This document shows, piece after piece, positions 10,855 to 21,596 of a stretch of DNA of 64,000 nt. A program made the position numbers and the translations under genes. How positions within the stretch are numbered: the first letter of the stretch is position 1; every line of letters begins with the position of its first letter. Source of the DNA: Capra hircus (taxonomy: Eukaryota > Chordata > Mammalia > Artiodactyla > Bovidae); assembly GCF_001704415.2 (NCBI RefSeq), contig NC_030820.1:41646036-41710035 (forward strand), written 5' to 3'. Under the pieces are notes generated by a model. The model searched no databases. It saw nothing but the letters and a program-made list of their open reading frames with translations, and was not told the origin of the DNA.

Positions 10855-11290
10855 ATTTAAAAGATATTGACGTTACTTCAGAAAACTCTCATGTGCACAA
10901 TTGCAGCTCGTTCCCCAGCACCCAGCCCCAGGCAGCCCCTCTCTGTAATTCCGGATCAGCTTCTCTGTATTGGAATTCTGTTTAGATGGAGTTACATTCT
11001 ACAGCATGTACCTGTTTGGGCCAAGCTTCTTTGGCTCAACATAAGGATACTGAAATTCATCTTTGTTGTGGTGTGTATCACTACTTCACTCTGTTTTACT
11101 GATAACTTGAATTACAGTGTATGAACTCACTACAGTTTTGATGGACATTTGCCTGCTTTCCAATTTTTGACAATTATGAGCCACGCTGCTATCAACATTC
11201 TTAATACAAGCTTTATTATAAATATAATTTTATTTTATCTTGGAGAATATATAGAACTGCTGTGTCACAAGATACATGTATGTTTAACTT
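10855..11290 (-). mobile_element. L1 LINE fragment (antisense)
   Basis: The plus strand reads as the reverse of an L1 end: 'tgatggacatttgcctgctt', 'caatttttgacaattatgag', 'ccacgctgctatcaacattc', then 'ctgctgtgtcacaagataca' 'tgtatgtttaactttt'. A second L1 3' end begins immediately after. Confidence 0.7.
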
Positions 11291-11291
11291 T

Positions 11292-12030
11292 TACTTTTAA
11301 CAGCTTTATTGAGATATAACTCATATCCCATACAATTCACCAACACAAATGTACACTTCAGTAAGTTTTAGAATATTCTTAGACTCATTCAACTACAACA
11401 ACAATCAGCTTGTGGATGTTACCATCACTCCAAAGAGAAAGTCAGTCATGTTTCAGAGTCATTCCCTGCTTCCTCCTCACCCTTACAGTTCCAGGCAATC
11501 CTAACCTACTTTATATCTCTCTAGATCTGCCTATTCTCAAAAGAATTCACACAATATGTTTGGGAACTGGCTCCTTTTTCTTACCGCAGTGCTTTCAAAG
11601 TTCATTCATATAGAAGAATGTATCAACACTATTCCTTTTTATGTAAAATAACATTCCCATGTATGGATAGACCACATGTATTTATCCATTCACCTGTTGA
11701 AGAACACTTGGTCTGATTCTACCTTTTTGGTTCCTATGAGTAAGGCTGCTGTGAGCATGTGTGTGTGTACACGTCTATTTGCATTTCTCTTGGGTGTATG
11801 CTGGGGAGTGGAATTGCTGGTCTTACAACAGCTCTGTGCTGAACAGTCCAAGGATCTGCCTGGCTAATTCCCGCCACAGCTGCACTACCAACATCCCCAC
11901 CAACAACAAGAGTGAGTCTCCCTCCTTCACAGTCTTGCCAACACATTCTATTGTTCATCTTCCTAATTTAGTCTTCCTAGTGTGTACAAAGTAACAGGTC
12001 ATCGTTCTGATTTGTATTCCTCTGAGGGAC
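11292..12030 (-). mobile_element. L1 LINE 3' part, before the BovB insertion
   Basis: Begins with the antisense L1 3' UTR 'cagctttattgagatataac' 'tcatatcccatacaattcac' and passes through 'tgcatttctcttgggtgtat', 'gagtggaattgctggtctta' to 'ctgatttgtattcctctgag'. It continues at 13740 after a BovB insertion. Decayed, non-functional. Confidence 0.8.
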
Positions 12031-13739
12031 AAAAATTAGAGATACCAAGGGAACATTTCATGCACAGATGGGCTCGATAAAGAACAGAAATGGTATGGAC
12101 CTAACAGAAGCAGAAGATATTAAGAAGAGGTGGCAAGAATACACACAAGAACTGTACAAAAAAAGAGCTTCAGACCCAGACAATCACAATGGTGTGATCA
12201 CTCACCTAAAGCCAGACACCCCGGAATGTGAAGTCAAGTGGGCCTTAGAACACATCAGTATGAACAAAGCTAGTGGAGGTGATGGAATTCCAGTTGAGCT
12301 GTTTCAAATCCTGAAAGATGATGCTGTGAAAGTACTGCACTCAATATGTCAGCAAATTTGGAAAACTCAGCAGTGGCCACAGGACTGGGAAAAGTCAGTT
12401 TTCAATCCAATCCCAAAGAAAGGCAATTCCAAATAATGCTCAAACTACCACACAATTGCACTTATCTCACACACTAGTAATGTAATGCTCAAAATTCTCC
12501 AAGCCAGACTTCAGCAATACGTGAACCGTGAACTTTCAGATATTCAAGCTGATTTTAGAAAAGGCAGAGGAACCAGAGATCAAATTGCCAACATCTGCTG
12601 GATCATAGAAAAAGCAACAGAGTTCCAGAAAAAATCTGCTTCTGCTTTATTGACTATGCCAAAGCCTTTGACTGTGTGGATCACAATAAACTGTGTAAAA
12701 TTCTGAAAGAGATGGGAATACCAGACCACCTCACCTGCCTCTTGAGAAACCTATATGCAGGTCAGGAAGCAACAGTTAGAACTGGACATGGAACAACAGA
12801 CTGGTTCCAAATAGGAAAAGGAGTACGTCAAGGCTGTATATTGTCACCCTGCTTATTTAACTTATATACAGAGTACATCATGAGAAATGCTGGACTGGAA
12901 GAAGCACAAGCTGGAATCAAGATTGCTGGGAGAAATATCAATCACCTCAGATATGCAGATGACACCACCCTTATGGCAGAAAGTGAAGAGGAACTAAAAA
13001 GCCTCTTGATGAAAGTGAAAGAGGAGAGTGAAAAAGTTGGCTTAAAGCTCAACATTCAGAAAATGAAGATCATGGCATCTGGTCCCATCACTTCATGGGA
13101 AATAGGTGGGGAAACAGTGGAACCAGTGTCAGACTTTATTTTTGGGGGCTCCAAAATCACTGCATATGGTGATTACAGCCATGAAATCAAAAGACACTTA
13201 CTCCTTGGAAGAAAAGTTATAACCAACCTGGATAGCATATTAAAAAGCAGAGATATTACTTTGCCAACAAAGGTCCGTCTAGTCAAGGCTATGGTTTTTC
13301 CAATGGTCATGTATGCATGTGAGATTTGGACTGTGAAGAAAGCTGAGTGCCGAAGAATTGATGCTTTTGAACTGTGGTGTTGGAGAAGACTCTTGAGAGT
13401 CCCTTGGACTACAAGGCGGTCCAACCAGTCCATCCTAAAGAAGATCAGTCCTGGGTGTTCATTGGAAGGACTGATGCTAAAGCTGAAACTCCAATACTTT
13501 GGCCACCTCATGCAAAGAGTTGACTCATTGAAAAATACTCTGATGCTGGGAGGAATTGAGGGCAGGAGGAGAAGGGGATGACAGAGGATGAGATGTCTGG
13601 ATGGCACCACAGACTCAATGGATATGAGTTTGAGTGAATTCTGGAACTGGTGATGGATAGGGAGGCCTGGCATGCTGCGATTCATGGGATCGCAAAGAGT
13701 CAGACACGACTGAGCAACTGAACTGACTGACTGACTGAA
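12031..13739 (+). mobile_element. BovB (RTE) LINE, 5'-truncated, 1.7 kb
   Basis: The longest BovB in the window. It starts inside the element ('aaattagagataccaaggga') and runs to the 3' end 'gcaaagagtcagacacgac' plus (ACTGA)n repeats. It keeps the reverse transcriptase and C-terminal regions but lacks the 5' UTR and the endonuclease part. The flanking L1 lines up across it, showing insertion into an older L1 on the opposite strand. Possible imperfect target duplication: gagggacaa before, gaagggatgacaa after. Confidence 0.95.
12068..13581 (+). pseudogene. BovB reverse transcriptase remnant
   Basis: Decayed coding region of the BovB above. Recognisable RTE reverse transcriptase landmarks in order: a NKASGGDGIPVELF block (about 12266-12307), GVRQGCILSPCLFNLY (about 12820-12867), the catalytic YADD box (12952-12963), and the C-terminal AFELWCWRRLLRVPW block (about 13360-13410). 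The product in a live element would copy BovB RNA, and in trans Bov-tA and BovA, into DNA at a nick. This copy is dead: an in-frame stop at 12434-12436 where the family has GAA, a one-base deletion near 12632 that moves the frame, and a stop at 13579-13581 where the family has an arginine CGA (a CpG-to-TpG change). The endonuclease domain is absent. Not a host gene. Confidence 0.88.
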
Positions 13740-13945
13740 GGGATGACAAGGAGGAGCATCTTTCCACAGGCTCCTTGGCCATTTGCATATCTTCTTGAGA
13801 GAAGCACCTATGTGTAATAGATGCTTTGCCTGCTTTAGTTGGTTACATTTACTTTTATCATTAAGTTGTAGGTGTCTTTATATATTCTGGATACTAAACT
13901 TGTATTGGATGCAGTCAGTCCTTATTAGTCACAGATTCTATAATT
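13740..13945 (-). mobile_element. L1 LINE, continuation after BovB
   Basis: Picks up the antisense L1 where 12030 stopped: 'ccttggccatttgcatatct', 'tcattaagttgtaggtgtct', 'ttatatattctggatactaa'. Together with 11292-12030 it forms one interrupted element. Confidence 0.75.
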
Positions 13946-14125
13946 GCAAGTTCACCTACTTGCTAACATGTATTTGTATCTGCAAGAGCAGTTGTGTAGT
14001 GATTCACAGACATGCACGGGGAGGAAGAAAACAATTGTGTTGCCTGATGCATGTGTTCCCAGCTGAGGTCAAATAAGACCTTCTCATTCCAGCCCTCACC
14101 CTGGAAACACATGTCCTGTTTGTGT
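13905..14125. mobile_element. Probable old DNA-transposon remnant, family unassigned
   Basis: 'cagtcagtccttattagtca' followed by 'caagttcacctacttgctaa', 'gattcacagacatgcacggg' and 'tgttcccagctgaggtcaaa' is familiar as a dispersed mammalian repeat, but I cannot name the family with confidence. Its first bases overlap the end of the L1. Confidence 0.3.
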
Positions 14126-14192
14126 TTGATTAGTGTTGTGGCTTTTTTGTCTTGTGACTTTTGTGGGTAATTTCTCTGTTTTAAGTGGCCTT

Positions 14193-14540
14193 ATCTTGAG
14201 AGTCCCTTGGACTGCAAGGAGATCCAACCAGTCCATTCTGAAGGAGATCAACCCTGAGATTTCTTTGGAAGGAATGATGCTAAAGCTGAAGCTCCAGCAC
14301 TTTGGCCACCTCATGCGAAGAGCTGACTCATTGGAAAAGACTCTGATGCTGGGAGAGATTGGGGGCAGGAGGAGAAGGGGATGACCGAGGATGACATGGC
14401 TGGATGGCATCACGGACTCGATGGATGTGAGTCTGAGTGAACTCCGAGAGTTGGTAATGGACAGGGAGGCCTGGCGTGCTGCGATTCATGGGGTTGCAAA
14501 GAGTCGGACACGACTGAGTGACTGAACTGAACTGAACTGA
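14193..14540 (+). mobile_element. BovB LINE 3' end (348 bp)
   Basis: 'cttgagagtcccttggactg' through 'ggacacgactgagtgactga' with an (ACTGA)n tail. Close to consensus over its length; reading frame open to the same CGA-to-TGA site seen in the larger copy (stop at 14382-14384). Confidence 0.93.
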
Positions 14541-14549
14541 TCCTGGTGC

Positions 14550-14766
14550 CGGCCTTCCCTGATGGCTCAGTGGTGAAGAATCCACCTACCAATGTAGAAG
14601 ACTTGGGTTCAATTCCTGAGTCAAGAAGATCCCCTGGAGAAGGAAATGACACCTCACTCCAGTATTCTTGCCTGGGAAATCCCATGGACAGTGGAGCCTG
14701 GTTGGCTACAGTCCATGGGCTCACAAAAGAGTCAGACACGACTTAGCAACTAAGCAACAACAACAA
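14550..14766 (+). repeat. Bov-tA SINE
   Basis: Head 'ggccttccctgatggctcag', B-box 'gggttcaattcctgagtcaa', body and tail ending 'cttagcaactaagcaacaac'. Sits ten bases after a BovB tail, on the same strand. Confidence 0.93.
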
Positions 14767-17250
14767 GCCTAGCGCTGACACACTGCCTGGTGCCCTAAAT
14801 GCCTTAGTGTCCAGCAGTGGAGAGGTCACTGCTACTCCATGGTGTGACATGGCAAGAGAGACACACAAAGTGTCATCAACGGATACTCTTAACCGAATAC
14901 TTACAAAGCAAGGAAGGGTCTGAATGACTGTGTATGATACTGTTGAACATTTTTGTAAAACTAACAAGGCAGTGAGATCAGCTGTTTGCTCCCATAAAAT
15001 GGGCTCCAGAATCTGAAATTCCCAGATCAAGTACCGTATCAGTGAGCTTCAGTGTTGCCCAGAAGACACCTGTCTCCAGTAGCTGATGGGCTGAGATGGA
15101 GGAAAGGCAAACCCAGAAACCTCATCCTGGGAGAGGTGGACCCACAACACAAGTGAAGCTTCTAGTCCCACACAATGTCTGCCATTCAAGTGGGGGGCAT
15201 TGACTGGGAAGAAATGGTATCCTGAGAATCAGAATGGGGATGTGTGAGAAGATCATATCCTAAAGATGAAGCTGGGCACCCTGGGCCCCTAAATTCCAGT
15301 AGAAGCAACCCCTCCATACCCAGTAGAAACAGAGCCTTCATCTCCACCTGAGGATATCAGCTCCCTGTGAGGCGGATGCTTTACAAGACCCCGCTGATGC
15401 CCCCCAGAATGATTGCCCCATCCCAGTCTCTTTCCCATCACCCTTCTTTGCTTCCAGACCCATAACTGGACTCAAGTCCCAGCAGCCCCCAGCTGGGTTG
15501 TGACCTGGGAGCTGCCCTGCTTGCTTTCTCACGTGTGCAGACAGAAGGCAAGGAAAGCTTGCGGGCGAGCGCGCAGGGTAAGGTGGAAGGCACGAGGTCG
15601 GGTCTCTCACGGCGGGGCGTGGAGAACTTTCTGCTGTTTGTTGATTTGATAGTTCACCATCATTGAACCTTCTTCCACCGAATAACTGACCGCCCACAAA
15701 CAAAGAAAAAAAAGCAAAAGAACGTCAGTCTTGGTGCCCCAGGGCTTTCAGAAATTCTGTAATTCTTTCCGGTTTAACTAAACATGATCCCAAAGGAGGT
15801 GTTTGGGCTAATTTCTCTTTCTCTCTCTCTGACACACTGTTTTGGCAGGCAGGTGTATATCTATCAGAGTATTTTCTAAAGTAATTTAAGACCTCTTAGA
15901 ATCCTAGGAAATGGGGAATCCACGGGCTCCTGTGTCTCCTTTGCATGCTCTCCGGTCTCAGTACCTGGCTAACTGTGACTTAAACACGATTTATGATTCC
16001 AGTCAAGAGCCTGATTGCATTTAGCTTGCTGGTGACAGGATCAATTCATTTCCTCCAGGAGAAATGAAGCATTGACTGTCAGACCTCTGGTCTGGGGACA
16101 TCAGGTTCTCCCAGAGCCTCCACCCTGCATCGAGGGCGCCTGCCTCTAGCTTCTGCCCTTTCGAAACAGCAGCGCTGGGCCCCGGCTCGCCAGCATGGGG
16201 TCAGGGGCAGCGAACTGTGATCCATCATCCAGGGAGAGCCGGCAGGATGACTCCATCAGCAGCTGAGTGGACGCCTTTGGAGGAAGCTGAGCAACCATGG
16301 AGAAAAACTGGTTTTACAGAAGGGGGGTCTGGTCAGGTTGGGACTCAGGCAGCCTGGGTGACAGGACGGTCCCCACAGTGCCGAGGGCAGGAGGTGGGCA
16401 GTGCAGCCAGAGGTGGGAGGTCAATGGGGAGCACAGACAGCCTGCCCTCGACTCTCCTTAGATCCAGTCCTAAGGCAAGACCCCCATCACCACTCCTGCA
16501 GCGTGTCAGCCCCACACAGGACTCATCTGAAAACCAACCCCTCTGGACAGGAGATGAAACAGAGGAACTGCAATGTGAGCTGTTAGCCCAATCATTTGTC
16601 GGCTGCTGTTTCTTTGTGCTGGTGATCAGTTTGGTCGGAAGGCTTGTATTAGATGGAAGTCGGGGTCTGGGATTCTTGTTTTCTGAAGACAGAGAAAGGG
16701 GAAGTGTGTGAGTCGGACATGCCAGCCAGCCACAACTTGGCGACCCAGCCCTCCTATCTTAAGAGCATTGCTGTAGGTGAAGAGGAGCCCATGGGCTCTC
16801 GGATGAGGGTTGATTTGGGCGGTTAATGGAGACATGTCAGCATCCAGGTAGCACACCCTGAACTGTCTTCTCTCCTCGGAGTCTGACTAGGCAGAGAATC
16901 CAATTCCCCTGGCCAGGCCATATGCGTGGATGCCACCACTGTCCTGGGAGATGCGATCTTCTGTGAAGAAACAATGCTCACATCACTTCCTAAGCATCAC
17001 AGGACCCAGAAACGTGATGCCCTGCTTTTCAGGAATAGCTCAGAGCACATTTAAGAACACAGCACTCTCAGAACTTGAGGGCAGGAGTTGGTGGCCCGGC
17101 CCCAGGTGCCCACAGCCGCAAGGGGGCCGCAGAGCAGGGGTGGCTTCATTTATGAACTTTGCAAAGCTCACTGCTGTGCGATTGATTTAAATTAGAAACA
17201 AGATGCAGAGAACCTGTGTTTCTGTCTTTTCCAGGAAACCTGAGTACCCA
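14767..17250. other. Repeat-poor unique region (2.5 kb)
   Basis: No exon series, ruminant SINE or LINE recognised. Contains a CT-rich run near 15810-15832 and a CpG cluster listed separately. Open frames at 15338-15703 (minus) and 16217-16711 (plus) have no recognisable domain and lie in GC-rich sequence where chance frames are common. Confidence 0.5.
15536..15625. other. Small CpG-rich patch
   Basis: About nine CpGs in 90 bases (gcgggcgagcgcgcaggg and nearby) in an otherwise CpG-poor window. A strong 5' splice-site look-alike, CAGG|GTAAGG, falls at 15575-15583. Too short to be a standard CpG island; could be a first exon of an unannotated transcript or chance. Confidence 0.3.
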
Positions 17251-17453
17251 GTGTGTGCTTAATCACTCAGTTGGGTTGACTCTGCGACCCTGTGGACTGT
17301 AGCCCACCCAGCTCCTCTGTCCATGGGAATTCTCCAGGCAAGAATACTGGAATGGGTTGCCGTTCCTTCCTCCAGGGGATCTTCCCAACCCAGCGAAGGA
17401 ATCCATGTCTCCTGCATTGCGAGTAGATTCTTTATCGTTTGAGCCACGGGGGA
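17251..17453 (-). repeat. Bov-tA SINE
   Basis: Reverse order: tail 'cttaatcactcagttgggtt', body 'attctccaggcaagaatact', head 'gattctttatcgtttgagcc'. Moderately diverged, no clean target-site duplication. Confidence 0.92.
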
Positions 17454-18123
17454 AGAACCCACAGCATGTGTGTTGGCCACTGATTTCTGTGGATTCAGTA
17501 AAACCACAGGTAATGGATTTCTGAGGATTTATACATTCAGAAGCAGCAGAAGAATTCTCATGGACAATGAGAAACTGGCTTAGTCAACCTGTTCACTGCT
17601 CCACTTTCTTCCCGTGTGGCAACAGCTTGGAGGGGCTTGAAAAATGGCACGAGAAACATGAACTTTAGAATGAGACATGCAACGAGGCCCAGGCCAGCTT
17701 CTCAGAGGGGACCTGAGACTCTTGTCATGGAGACTGGCCGTGGGTTCTGGTCGGTTTGCTTCCAGTGGGACAGAACTGGGAGCAGGACCTGCACTAATGG
17801 CCATCACTGGGTTTCCAGGGCTGGGACCACTGACATCCCACTCACAGAGGAGGAGACAGGACTGGGAGGGGCAGGGGGCTGCGTCCTGGACTCAAGAGCA
17901 GGGGGAATGTGGTCAGGCTCTGTTTTCTCTGCCTAGTGGGGCTCGTGGCTATGGTTCTCATACAGGCCTGGCTGTTAGATGACAGTGGGGCGGTGGAACA
18001 GTCCGCAGATGGGTAGCACTAAAAACAATGGGGGAGATGGATATTAATTCTCGGTGTATGATAAGCATGCTACGTTATGTGAGCAACTTTAATTCCAAAA
18101 ATCCGGGGCACTAACAGAGGCTG
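17454..18123. other. Unique sequence, no gene recognised
   Basis: Balanced composition with overlapping open frames at 17616-17936 and 17677-17982; neither has a known domain. Confidence 0.45.
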
Positions 18124-18335
18124 TGGGCTTTCCTGGTGGCTCAATGGTAAAGAATCCTCCACCAAAGCAGGAGGCGCAGGTTCGATCCCTGGTTCGGGAA
18201 GATCCCTTGCAGAAGGGAACATCTATCCACTCCAGTCTTCTTGCCCGAGAATCTCATGGACAGAGGAGCCTGGAGGGCTACAGTCCATGGGGTCACAAAA
18301 GAGTTGGACACGACTTAGCAACTGAACTGCAACAG
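18124..18335 (+). repeat. Bov-tA SINE
   Basis: Head 'gggctttcctggtggctcaa', B-box 'gcaggttcgatccctggttc', body 'catggacagaggagcctgga', tail 'gttggacacgacttagcaac'. Confidence 0.93.
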
Positions 18336-19355
18336 TAGCGCAGGCTGCACGCGGGCTGATTTTGACGTTAAGACAGAGGGGGGGATAGGTAACTTCTGAG
18401 TCTCAGATTATCTGAACACAATCCTGTCCCTCTTCTCTGACTTGTCTAGAATAAATACCACAAGACAGGGAAATAGGGAACTGCAGACCCTTGGTGCAAA
18501 ACAACAACAAACTCTGAAACCAGAAAGGGTATCGGAGGCCTATCTGAAGTGAATCTCGAGGACCCTCCAAGTTCTAGTCTCTTCTCCAAGCGCAGCGCAG
18601 GAGCTGCGGTAAGTTTATCAGCTCTGGTGACACAGGCGTGAAGCCAAGCTGCCCAGCCTGTCAGGACCAGCAGGAGAGTGGGGGAAACGGAGGACCAGGA
18701 CTAGAGGCATCACAGGGGAGGCCAAAGGGCCAGAGACCGTAGACCCAAAGGAGCAGACGGAGAAGGAAGTGAGGAAATCCAGGAACATCTGAGATTTTAT
18801 GGCCTCAGGAGTTCCCACTCCCCCTGGATAAACACGCTCCACCCCATTCTCTCCATCCCAGGACGGGGAGCCCACTGGCTGCAGACAGAGGTTGTCTCCT
18901 CGGCGCCATGGACACAAGATCTCTGGGCAGCTTTGCTGACTCTTCTTATCATCTGCATGGACTCACAGTCTGGAGCAGCCTTGAACTGTCTGCTGGTCTC
19001 CAGTTCCAATGGAAATAAATCACCATAAATACGAGGCCATTAGATCAGCAAAGAATGGCTTTTATAGAACCGTAAAAGCTTGCTGACAGCCATGAGCTCA
19101 AGGGCTTAGTTAAGTCAGAACATATTAGCCTCCAAGTTTTCAGCAAAATCTCCCTTCTGAATCCTCAGGAACCCAGCTCTGGCCAAGGGGCCCTTGTGAG
19201 TCGACCTGTGCACCTTGACAAGGCTTCTTCACTGGAAATCGCTCAATTTTCAGCTCCCCAACTGCGGGTCATGGGACATCTCAGTCTCCATAATCATAGG
19301 AGCCAAGTTCATTATTAATCAGTATACACTTTATATTTCATATACATCCTAGGAG

Positions 19356-19357
<2 letters not shown>
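18336..19357. other. Unique sequence, no gene recognised
   Basis: Antisense open frames at 18618-18917 and 18797-19009 overlap each other and show no domain. No repeat family recognised. Confidence 0.45.
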
Positions 19358-19394
<37 letters not shown>

Positions 19395-19415
19395 TATATG
19401 TATAAGCCTGTATAT
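19358..19415. repeat. (AC)n microsatellite with AT-rich edge
   Basis: About 16 uninterrupted AC units at 19358-19390, then tacatatatgtata. Length makes it a likely variable marker. Confidence 0.9.
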
Positions 19416-19604
19416 AATGTAGGGAGGTTGAGATAATCAGATTCAATGAGGCCGTGCAGTCATGTCTGTTCAGACCCAAAGCTGACACAGGGCAAACTAG
19501 AGATGGTGATGGCTATCCTCGTGGGAGGTGAAAATGTTGGCTCTTATCGAGGAAGAGTGGCAAGAGAGATGTGAACTTGGCAGAAATTGAGACCGAGTGG
19601 TGCA

Positions 19605-20280
19605 ATGAAGATCATGGCATCCGGTCCCATCACTTCATGGGCAATAGATGGGGAAACAGTAGAAACAGTGTCAGCCTTTATTTTTGGGCTCCAAAATCAC
19701 TGCAGATGGTGACTGCAGTCATGAAATTAAAAGACGCTTACTCCTTGGAAGAAAAGTTATCACCAACCTAGATAGCATATTCAAAAGCAGAGACATTACT
19801 TTGCTGACTAAGGTCCATCTAGTCAAGGCTATGGCTTTTCCTGTGGTCATGTATGGATGTGAGAGTTGGACTGTGAAGAAGGCTGAGCGCCGAAGAACTG
19901 ATGCTTTTGAACTGTGGTATTGGAGAAGACTCTTGAGAGTCCCTTGGACTGCAGGGAGATCCAACCAGTCCATTCTGAAGGAGATCAACCTGGGATTTCT
20001 TTGGAAGGAATGATGCTAAAGCTGAAACTCCAGTACTTTGGCCACTTCATGCGAAGTGTTAACTCATTGGAAAAGACTCTGATGCTGGGAGGGATTGGGG
20101 GCAGGAGGAGAAGGGGACGACCGAGGATGAGATGGCTGGAGGGCATCACGGACTCGATGGACGTGAGTCTGAGTGAACTCCAGGAGATGGTGATGGACAG
20201 GGAGGCCTGGCGTGCTGCGATTCATGGGGTCTCAAAGAGTCAGACACGACTGAGCGACTGAACTGAACTGAACTGAACTG
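19605..20280 (+). mobile_element. BovB LINE 3' part (676 bp)
   Basis: 5'-truncated BovB starting at 'gaagatcatggcatccggtc', just downstream of the catalytic box, and ending with four AACTG repeats. The C-terminal frame is open from 19684, but a one-base deletion near 19990 moves it to another frame that then runs to 20261. It keeps CGACCG where two other copies have a stop. Confidence 0.95.
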
Positions 20281-21350
20281 GTGCCTCTGGAACAGCAAAA
20301 AGAGGCAAGAAGCCTAGAGTTTCCAGTTTCTGCAAAACACACTTGCATTCCTGCAATTTCCCCATAAATCCTCCCAGGAAGCTCCCGGGCTGATAGATGG
20401 CACAGTGGTTACAGCCGTCCACACCTCCCCTGCCCTGCCCTCTGAAGCTCCTCCCATTTCCCCATCCCTGCCACTTCAGCTCTCCTGTCATCATCTCTGG
20501 CTGCCAGAATGTGCCAGAAGCAACGCTGTCCCCCTGCACAATTCCCCTGGGACCCCAGCTCTGCCATGAGAACCACCCAGGCCTGGCCAGGTAGGGGACA
20601 AGAGACACAGATGATCAGAGGCAGCCCAAACCCACATAGGTAAGGGGCCCAGCTGGGTCTAGCCAGCGACCCAGCCAGGCCAGCCTGGACCAGCAGAGCT
20701 GCCTGTGGACCCAGAGCTGACAGCCCTGGAACTCCTATTTCGAGTTCCTGAGTTCCAGTGTGCTTGGCGATCACCATGATGCTTCAGTAGCTCTCTGGAT
20801 CTTGCTCACAAGTGGTCCTTGACTACGAGCTGGGCACCCTGCTTTCTGCTCAGGAACTGCACGACTGGGTGAGGGTGGATGGGTTTTCTGATCCCGTGGC
20901 CCTGTGTGGTGACACCGGCTGCTAATGTGTCCCCAAAAGACCTTAAACTGAACCCATCACCCCCCTCCCTGGGGAGAGCAATCCCACCCCTAGAAGACCC
21001 TAAGCATCCAAGGCCCACTGTCACCACAAGCAACGACCCCAGTGTGTGTGACTCATCACTTCTTGCCTCTCCGACGGCACACACTTCTGTTCTGCCTCTA
21101 TTTCTGTGGCCAGAACAAGGTGGCCACAACACACCAGACTTCCTATACAAGTCCAGCCAGTTGTTGAGAAGAATTGGATGGTCTGTCAGAGAAATCAGTT
21201 TTCCGTTTACTGGTGGTTCCTCCCCTGTGGTTCTCGGGGGTCTCACTCGACCTCCAGCTCTGATCCAGTCCTCCTGAAGAGCCAGGAAAGTCTCATCCCT
21301 CGGACCCTCCTCTGAAGTCCTGAAAAGGCCACAAGACCAGGTAACAAAAG
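20281..21350. other. Unique, GC-moderate sequence
   Basis: Open frames on both strands (20409-20777 minus, 20806-21246 minus, 20879-21277 plus) but none has a domain, signal peptide pattern or matching splice sites. The two minus frames are adjacent and could look like a gene, but composition alone explains them. Confidence 0.45.
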
Positions 21351-21365
21351 TGATGCTTGGCCAGG

Positions 21366-21581
21366 GACTTCCGTGGAGGTCCAGTGGCTAAGACTCCCAG
21401 CTCCCAATGCAGGGGGCCTAGGTTCTATCCCTGGTCAGGGAACTTGACCCCACAGGCCACAATCAAAAGCATTCACACGCTGCAGCTCGAGATCCCACGT
21501 GCTGCGGTGAAGACTGAAGATTGGCGTGCTGCAGCTAGGACACGGTACGGCCAAGTAAACTTTTTATTTTTGACAAAAGAG
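21366..21581 (+). repeat. CHR-type SINE (long form) with target-site duplication
   Basis: 'acttccgtggaggtccagtg', B-box 'gttctatccctggtcaggga', a long tail region ending 'cggccaagtaaacttttta'. Flanked by tgatgcttggccagg (21351-21365) and tgatgcctggccagg (21582-21596), 14 of 15 match, extended upstream by ACAAAAG on both sides. Confidence 0.93.
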
Positions 21582-21596
21582 TGATGCCTGGCCAGG

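Noticed and set aside
12676..13581. A 301-residue open frame that could be called a host gene
   Set aside because: It is BovB reverse transcriptase (YADD, RRLLRVPW blocks), preceded by a frameshift and a stop and ending at a CpG-derived stop.
13173..13685. A 170-residue antisense frame
   Set aside because: Reverse reading of BovB; similar frames occur opposite every near-consensus BovB copy.
16217..16711. A 164-residue plus frame ending in a hydrophobic run
   Set aside because: No family match recognised, no splice or promoter support, and GC-moderate sequence makes such frames common.
20409..21246. Adjacent minus-strand frames that could look like a two-exon gene
   Set aside because: No domain, no plausible acceptor/donor pairing recognised between them, and overlapping plus-strand frames of similar length exist.
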